Below, one piece after another: positions 59,329-64,000 of a stretch of DNA of 64,000 bases. A program made the translations under genes and the position numbers. Position 1 is the stretch's first letter. Each line of letters starts with the position of its first letter. This stretch comes from SABY01 sp964593705 (GTDB lineage: Bacteria > Bacteroidota > Bacteroidia > Bacteroidales > 4484-276). Location: positions 16,387 through 80,386 of the forward strand of contig CAZQIV010000011.1 in NCBI GenBank assembly GCA_964593705.1. The letters run 5' to 3'. The notes under the pieces are model-generated. The model did not search any database and was not told the origin of the DNA. It worked only from the letters and a program-made list of their open reading frames with translations.

Positions 59329-59445
59329 TTATGCTTGTTGTTGGTGTGCGTCATTTCTTAATTTTCTAATTCTGGTAAATATTTCAAATTTTCTGTTTCT
59401 CTCATCTTCATACAATTCGGTAATATTCCTTAAATATTCAAGCTA
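59329..59445 (-). pseudogene. Possible short coding remnant
   Basis: On the minus strand a short frame ending in TAA (59329-59331) reads EYLRNITELYEDERNRKFEI then FTRIRKLRNDAHQQQ, which looks like a protein C-terminus, but a stop lies just upstream and a one-base shift would be needed to extend it. The rest of the 59186-59487 gap has an AACCGTT motif like those of sites A and B (minus strand, near 59216) and nothing else. Confidence 0.25.
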
Positions 59446-59487
59446 ATTTTTCAAATTGACAATCGATTCCACGCAGAAAACCTTTAT

Positions 59488-61371
59488 TTATTCTGCCAAC
59501 CAGACATTATTTTTTCGTTTTGAATCGGGGATTAAATCATTGCCTAAAATTACCTTACTGATTTTCTTGTCGCTAAACACCGGTACTTTCAAAACCTTTG
59601 ATCCATCAGCCCATAAGCGCATATCTTTTAATATTTGATCTTCCGTGCCATCATCATAAACAATATTCAATTCAACAGGAACAGGCAGCAACCCCTTCTT
59701 TTCGATAACAAGCACATTATCGCTGGTTAAATCTGAAATTGCAAGATCGGGAAATCCCCGCTGGAAAAACCACGGCTGCCAGAACCATGACATATCCCCA
59801 CCTGCCACATCGTTAAAAGTATTGAAGAAATCGTAAGGCATCGGATGCTTGCCATTCCACCGTTGAATGTATGCTTTCATGGCCTTTTTAAATAGTTTAT
59901 CACCAAGCATTTGGTGCAACAAGTAGAGAGCCACCGCCGGCCTGGTGTAAGCAGCCATGCGCTGGGTTTGATAATCGTTAAAAATATAGGTGGGAATCAT
60001 CGGGGGAAGCTCATTTTCGCTGCCGGCAAAACTTTGGTACTGGGCAACTGTGCGCTGGAAGTAATTATCTTCAGGAGCATATTTTTCAAGAAAGCCTGTG
60101 GGCAGATAACGCGCCCAGCCTTCATCCATAAAAGCATATTTGCGTTCGTTGGTTCCCATGAAAAAGGGGAAATAATTATGGAAAACTTCATGAAAGGTTA
60201 AACCCTGCAGGTCGGCATAATCATCGGGGGCTCCATTATTAGCCATCATCGGGAACTCCATTCCGCCATCTTTTCGGCCATTTGCAAAAACGGTTGCTTG
60301 CGGATAGGGAAAAGGATAACCAGGTAATTCGTTCGACATGTAGTCGATAGCTTGCCTGGCAATCATGGCCACATCTTCGTAATGAACTGCTGAGTCAGGA
60401 TAAACCGATGAAATCAAAACCCTGCGCCCGGCTTCCGGATTAACTATCAGGCTCACCGCGTCCCAGTTGGACCCGCGGCTTGCAGCAAAAGCAAAATCAG
60501 GAACCAGGAACGCTTTAAAATTCCATGAATTAATTTTTCCCGGGTTAGTTACGCTGCCATTCTTATAATCATCACCTGTAATTATTCGAATCACCTCATC
60601 CGAAGCTAAGGCATCTTCATATTTTTTTATAATCCCTTGCTGGAAAACGTCTCCTGCATTTTGCAGCTCACCCGTTGCCCACACCACAAAATCTGACGGA
60701 ATAGTGATATTTACATCAAAGTTATTTGCATCGTTATAATACTCAACCATACCGGCATATTCAATCCTATCCCAACCCGCCACATCGTCGTAAACAGCTA
60801 CCTGCGGATACCAATAGCCTACTAACAAATGATTTTTGCTGTATTGTCCAAACCTTATCCAACGTTTCTGCGGCATTTTAAAACTCCATGAAATTCCGAT
60901 GGTTTTGCTTGTATTGGGCAAAAGCGGGTCGTCAAGATTCACGTACATGTTTGTAGCTGAGTAATAAACTTTTCGGGAACTTAGATCAATCTCTGAATTA
61001 TCAATACTTAGTTTTGAGATTTCCATGCCATCGGTCAAATCCTCGCTGCCGATGCTAAATTGCCTGGAATTTCCCTTTTTATAAATGTTTTGATAAAGCC
61101 TGAGAACAATGGTTTTCAAGGTATCCGGGCTTTCGTTGAAATAAACAATAGCAGCAGAACCCATAATCATTCCTGTTTCAGGTTCAACAGTTACATCAAT
61201 TTTATAATCGGTGTGATTTACCCAATAATTTTGCCCCGGCAATCCATCGTTAGTTCGCGTTCCGTTTTCGATGGCAGTCTGATAATTTTCAGGAAGGTAT
61301 TCTACGCCGGATTGTGCAATTACTTGCAGTGAAATAATAAATGAAAATAATACAAAGAGAAAGGCTTTCAT
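59488..61371 (-). CDS. M1-family metallopeptidase
   Basis: A 627-residue exported zinc aminopeptidase-like protein. Signal peptide ending in LQVIAQ. An N-terminal beta domain (YKIDVTVEPETGMIMGSAAIVY) precedes the catalytic domain with the zinc motif FHEVFHNYF at about residue 392 and the third ligand in YAFMDEGWARYL, as in M1 enzymes. A GGMEF-type exopeptidase segment is present as DGGMEFPMM. The C-terminal region has GDMSWFWQPWFFQRGFPD, common in the exported Bacteroidota M1 group. It would release N-terminal residues from peptides in the periplasm or outside. Separate from the neighbouring lipoprotein by 302 nt. Confidence 0.92.
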   Translation of the reverse strand: MKAFLFVLFSFIISLQVIAQSGVEYLPENYQTAIENGTRTNDGLPGQNYWVNHTDYKIDVTVEPETGMIMGSAAIVYFNESPDTLKTIVLRLYQNIYKKGNSRQFSIGSEDLTDGMEISKLSIDNSEIDLSSRKVYYSATNMYVNLDDPLLPNTSKTIGISWSFKMPQKRWIRFGQYSKNHLLVGYWYPQVAVYDDVAGWDRIEYAGMVEYYNDANNFDVNITIPSDFVVWATGELQNAGDVFQQGIIKKYEDALASDEVIRIITGDDYKNGSVTNPGKINSWNFKAFLVPDFAFAASRGSNWDAVSLIVNPEAGRRVLISSVYPDSAVHYEDVAMIARQAIDYMSNELPGYPFPYPQATVFANGRKDGGMEFPMMANNGAPDDYADLQGLTFHEVFHNYFPFFMGTNERKYAFMDEGWARYLPTGFLEKYAPEDNYFQRTVAQYQSFAGSENELPPMIPTYIFNDYQTQRMAAYTRPAVALYLLHQMLGDKLFKKAMKAYIQRWNGKHPMPYDFFNTFNDVAGGDMSWFWQPWFFQRGFPDLAISDLTSDNVLVIEKKGLLPVPVELNIVYDDGTEDQILKDMRLWADGSKVLKVPVFSDKKISKVILGNDLIPDSKRKNNVWLAE

Positions 61372-61485
61372 AATTTTCTGTTTTGTGATAAGTATTAGTT
61401 TTTACCTGCTGACGAGAAAAACTCCAAAAATAAAAAAACGGTTTATCCAAAAAGTGAATGAACCATATATTTTTTTGCATAGCAT

Positions 61486-62076
61486 CTAAAATCCCGCAAC
61501 CACTCCAACACTCCAGAACAATTCGTTGCTTCCAAAGGGTGAGTTTTTATCCTGCAAAACATCGTACAATATCTGAACATAAGCAAAAGCACTTCCGCCA
61601 AGAGGCTGGCTAAGCCCTCCGCCAACAAAGAGAAAAGGAACCCAATCCCTCACCTTTTCATAACCATCAGGAAACTTGGGTACCTGTCTGCCATAGTTTA
61701 TGTCGGCAAACTCAACATGGGCATAAGCCTGGGGGATTACACGATAACGTGTAAAAATTCTCATACCATAATTGCTGGTTTCAAATTTTCCACCATAATA
61801 GCTGTCGTATTTCAAATACTCGTAGCCGGGCTGAATTCCCACCGACAGCTTTGGTGTAACTTTATATCCGGCCAGGGGCCAAACTCCGATAGATGTGTAT
61901 CCACTTCCCAGGGTAAAATAAAGCGTTCCACCAAAATACATCTTGTTCATTGCATTCGGTTTTTTGGGTTGCTGATGCCCTGAGTATGGATTTATTTTGG
62001 TGGAGTCGTTTTGCTGCGCCAAAGCTATTGTGCTTAATAATACCAGGAATGAAACTAACAAAGTGATCTTTTTCAT
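61486..62076 (-). CDS. Outer-membrane beta-barrel protein (hypothetical)
   Basis: A 196-residue exported protein from the ATG at 62076; signal peptide ending in STIALAQ. The mature protein has alternating strands with aromatic girdle residues: MYFGGTLYFTLGSGYTSIGV, LSVGIQPGYEYLKYDSYYGG, YGMRIFTRYRVIPQAYAHVE, and ends in LFWSVGVVAGF with a terminal Phe, the usual barrel end. So an eight-stranded outer-membrane barrel is likely. A longer frame to 62178 lacks a signal start. Function unknown; it lies upstream of the M1 peptidase on the same strand with 114 nt between them. Confidence 0.7.
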   Translation of the reverse strand: MKKITLLVSFLVLLSTIALAQQNDSTKINPYSGHQQPKKPNAMNKMYFGGTLYFTLGSGYTSIGVWPLAGYKVTPKLSVGIQPGYEYLKYDSYYGGKFETSNYGMRIFTRYRVIPQAYAHVEFADINYGRQVPKFPDGYEKVRDWVPFLFVGGGLSQPLGGSAFAYVQILYDVLQDKNSPFGSNELFWSVGVVAGF

Positions 62077-62277
62077 CTTTATAAAAAATGGCCACAGCCT
62101 GTCCGCCTGCTGACGGGGAAGCACGAATGAAATTTTATTCATGTTTGCGGGTGTTACAAATTTGCAAGTATATTTCATTGTACGGATTTAAAATAATTTA
62201 TTCAAAGATAGTGAGAATGGAAATTGACGAAGACAGACGAAGCGGGAGACATCTTCTTTTATTATTTTTTAACAACA

Positions 62278-63237
62278 TTAAAAGAGGATACCCAATTTAA
62301 AGTAAGCCCATTGATGTGCCAATGCACCCTGAAACATTGCCGTGAATTTTTGAGCACCCATTTCCAATGTATAATTCGCAAATCTTGCTGCAATCCCGGC
62401 TTTAAATTCTCCGATCAATGGGTTTGTATTAATTATAGTATGGGGATTTTTATCATTTATTGCACCGCCTTGCAAAGTTGCATCATAAAAAACTGTACGC
62501 AAATTAAACCCGGCGATCAAATAGAGGTAGTTGTTGTTTTTGCTTAATAAATGATCGGGCGAATAATAATCAGGCGAAATTCCAATCCTGAGCCTTCCTC
62601 CACCCGAAAAATCGGTATAAGGTAAACCGAGCCGGCCTTTTGCAAGCATATCAACGTTGAGCCACCGCGATTTGAAAGCCAGCTTTTCGAGGCTTATGTT
62701 ATATTGCAGGCAGAGATCAGGGTCTATTTGATAAGCCCAGCCGGGAATGGGTTCGGACGCGGGCAGTAAAACATGGATGCCATTTTGCACAAACCTTCCC
62801 CCGGCATATTCACCGAGGAGGCCGGCCTGTATTTCGCTATAAAATCTATATTGTTTTGTTTTACTGAAATGGGTGGCTTTTAAGCCGAGCATTAACACAC
62901 CTGCATAAGGCCTGTCGCATAATTCCGGGTTACCAAATACATTATTTGGGGTAAAGATGTCGTGCGTAAGCGTAAGGCTATAAACAGGCCCCGATTCTGA
63001 CATGGAATCGAAAAGCAAATTTGCTACTCCGAATCTACCAAGGCCTTGAGAATAATACTCAAGTACTAAGCCATTTGTAAAGTAGCGATCGGTTTGAAAA
63101 AAAACATCATTAGCCCACTCCACCTCAAGTTTTCTGGGATAGGTAATTTCAACTTCCTCTTCAAGGTATCGTTCGTAAACTTGCGCGTTTAGATATGAAG
63201 TGTGTAATAGTATGAAGGAAATGATTAAGAAACGCAA
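62278..63237 (-). CDS. LpxR-family lipid A 3'-O-deacylase
   Basis: A 319-residue outer-membrane protein of the LpxR (DUF2219) family, which removes the 3'-acyloxyacyl chain of lipid A. Signal peptide ending in YLNAQ. The active-site opening ANDVFFQTDRYFTNG carries the conserved Asn-Asp pair, TLTHDIFTP the conserved His region and CDRPYAGVLMLG the family signature. The C-terminus ends in YFKLGILF, a barrel end with a terminal Phe. In Bacteroidota many LpxR-like barrels lack tested activity, so deacylase function is by homology. The tag gene lies 83 nt upstream. Confidence 0.86.
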   Translation of the reverse strand: MRFLIISFILLHTSYLNAQVYERYLEEEVEITYPRKLEVEWANDVFFQTDRYFTNGLVLEYYSQGLGRFGVANLLFDSMSESGPVYSLTLTHDIFTPNNVFGNPELCDRPYAGVLMLGLKATHFSKTKQYRFYSEIQAGLLGEYAGGRFVQNGIHVLLPASEPIPGWAYQIDPDLCLQYNISLEKLAFKSRWLNVDMLAKGRLGLPYTDFSGGGRLRIGISPDYYSPDHLLSKNNNYLYLIAGFNLRTVFYDATLQGGAINDKNPHTIINTNPLIGEFKAGIAARFANYTLEMGAQKFTAMFQGALAHQWAYFKLGILF

Positions 63238-63320
63238 TGAAATATTTGTTGTGAAATTGCCTGCGAAAATACGCCAAATATTTGAATTTCAGACTTGGGC
63301 AGTCTCGCAATCTTTTACAG

Positions 63321-63887
63321 CTACGGGCGGGCAAGCTGGCTATGGCAAAAGCAGTCGGTGGTATGATCGTTAACCATGCCCGCCGCCTGCATGTAGGCAT
63401 AAACTATGGTGGAGCCTACAAAAGTAAAGCCTCGTTTTTTCAGGTCCTTGCTTACCCAGTCGGACAGCTCTGTTTTGGCGGGTAATTCATCGTGGTCATT
63501 AAAATGATTTACAAGAGTTTTACCATTAACAAACCCCCAGATGTATTTATCGAATGAGCCGAATTCCCCTCTTATTTTTATAAAATGCTGGGCATTTTTC
63601 ACTGCTGCATTCACCTTGAGTTTATTCCTGATAATACCAGAATCCTGCAACAGTTCAGCAATTTTATCCTCGCCATATTCGGCAATTTTTTCAAAATCGA
63701 AATTATCAAAAGCCATCCTGAAATTTTCGCGCTTACGCAGAATGGTAAGCCAGCTCAAGCCTGCCTGAAAGCCCTCAAGCAGCAAATGTTCAAAATGTTT
63801 GTAATCATCATGAACAGGAACTCCCCATTCATAATCATGGTAATCGAAATAGTCGGGGGTGGCAGATGCCCATTTGCAACGGTTCAT
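63321..63887 (-). CDS. tag: DNA-3-methyladenine glycosylase I
   Basis: Base-excision repair enzyme removing 3-methyladenine; 188 residues, same size as E. coli Tag. Numbering even matches: zinc ligands Cys4, His17, His175 and Cys179 are present, as are Glu38 in LLLEGFQAGLSW and Trp46 of the active site. HhH-type text TILRKRENFR and VGSTIVYAYMQAAGMVNDH are typical. The start ATG at 63887 precedes MNRCKW. Upstream is a short tandem repeat. Cytoplasmic, probably monocistronic or leading the lpxR gene. Confidence 0.95.
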   Translation of the reverse strand: MNRCKWASATPDYFDYHDYEWGVPVHDDYKHFEHLLLEGFQAGLSWLTILRKRENFRMAFDNFDFEKIAEYGEDKIAELLQDSGIIRNKLKVNAAVKNAQHFIKIRGEFGSFDKYIWGFVNGKTLVNHFNDHDELPAKTELSDWVSKDLKKRGFTFVGSTIVYAYMQAAGMVNDHTTDCFCHSQLARP

Positions 63888-63889
63888 TG

Positions 63890-63948
63890 GGTTATTGGTT
63901 ATTGGTTAATAGTTATTGGTTAATAGTTATTCGTTATTGGTTAATAGT
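63890..63948. repeat. Short tandem repeat (ATTGGTTAATAGTT-type)
   Basis: The 14-base unit ATTGGTTAATAGTT and close variants occur about four times just upstream of tag. The remaining 50 bases to the window end hold no gene. Confidence 0.75.
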
Positions 63949-64000
63949 CCCGAAAAATAGAAAATTTTCTCCAAAGGAGTCCTTCGGACAATTTTCGTAA

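Noticed and set aside
45826..59445. A complete integron or integrative element
   Set aside because: No integrase, transposase, relaxase or clear attachment-site pair is encoded in the window. Only cassette-like spacers are seen, so they are reported as a hypothesis and not as a mobile element.
63890..63948. CRISPR-like array
   Set aside because: The units are 14 bases, contiguous and AT-rich with no spacers or cas genes; it is a simple tandem repeat. No CRISPR array was seen elsewhere.

Overview
The window is a 64 kb piece of a Bacteroidota chromosome. The evidence is lineage-typical genes: PorZ and type A C-terminal sorting domains of the type IX secretion system (T9SS), DUF5777 and DUF2723 (GT117) proteins, S46 dipeptidyl-peptidase, a TonB-dependent receptor with a carboxypeptidase-like N-domain, a GT3 glycogen synthase and an HMA-AraC fusion. 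Several genes also have a Bacteroidota-type -7 element (TAnnTTTG) upstream. Base composition is AT-rich. I cannot fix family or genus from the sequence; a free-living or anaerobic Bacteroidales-like organism is an inference.

Layout. (1) 1-25.9 kb is mostly housekeeping: a WbuC cupin fragment, NhaA, HisS plus a methyltransferase, GT3 glycogen synthase, two haem-c lipoproteins with a DUF5777 barrel, tRNA-Arg(CCG), GlnS and an MFS exporter. It continues with a minus-strand cluster porZ-recO-small lipoprotein-sprT-manC-DPP7-like S46 peptidase, closed by a strong terminator, then an HMA-AraC regulator and a CPBP protease. (2) 26-33.6 kb holds two paralogous giant secreted repeat proteins; only the second keeps a T9SS sorting domain. 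(3) 33.7-41.1 kb holds an S-like/T-like membrane module fused to a THEP1-type NTPase, a DUF2723 membrane protein, and an agmatinase plus deoxyhypusine-synthase-like pair for polyamine metabolism. (4) 41.1-59.5 kb is an accessory region: an hsdS remnant, an IrrE/DUF4411 toxin-antitoxin pair, a TonB receptor, truncated DUF1016 and GNAT-like genes, and a secreted FG-GAP protein broken by an in-frame TGA. It also has a PIN toxin-antitoxin pair, a nucleotidyltransferase remnant, a three-gene restriction-modification system with its own regulator, a membrane protein broken by TAG, and a lipoprotein with a zinc-protease motif. From about 45.8 kb onward nearly everything is on the minus strand, and several genes are separated by structured, partly conserved spacers. 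(5) 59.5-64 kb holds M1 peptidase, an outer-membrane barrel, LpxR-like lipid A deacylase and Tag glycosylase.

Two families of MITE-like palindromic repeats lie between genes: one with four copies near 4.0, 6.8, 35.5 and 41.1 kb, and one with two copies near 9.0 and 10.9 kb. The most interesting leads are the cassette-like spacers of the accessory region, the membrane-THEP1 fusion, a candidate small RNA at 14.8-14.9 kb, the two nonsense-interrupted genes, and small genes (a 55-aa lipoprotein and a 53-aa protein) recovered by reading the strands directly.
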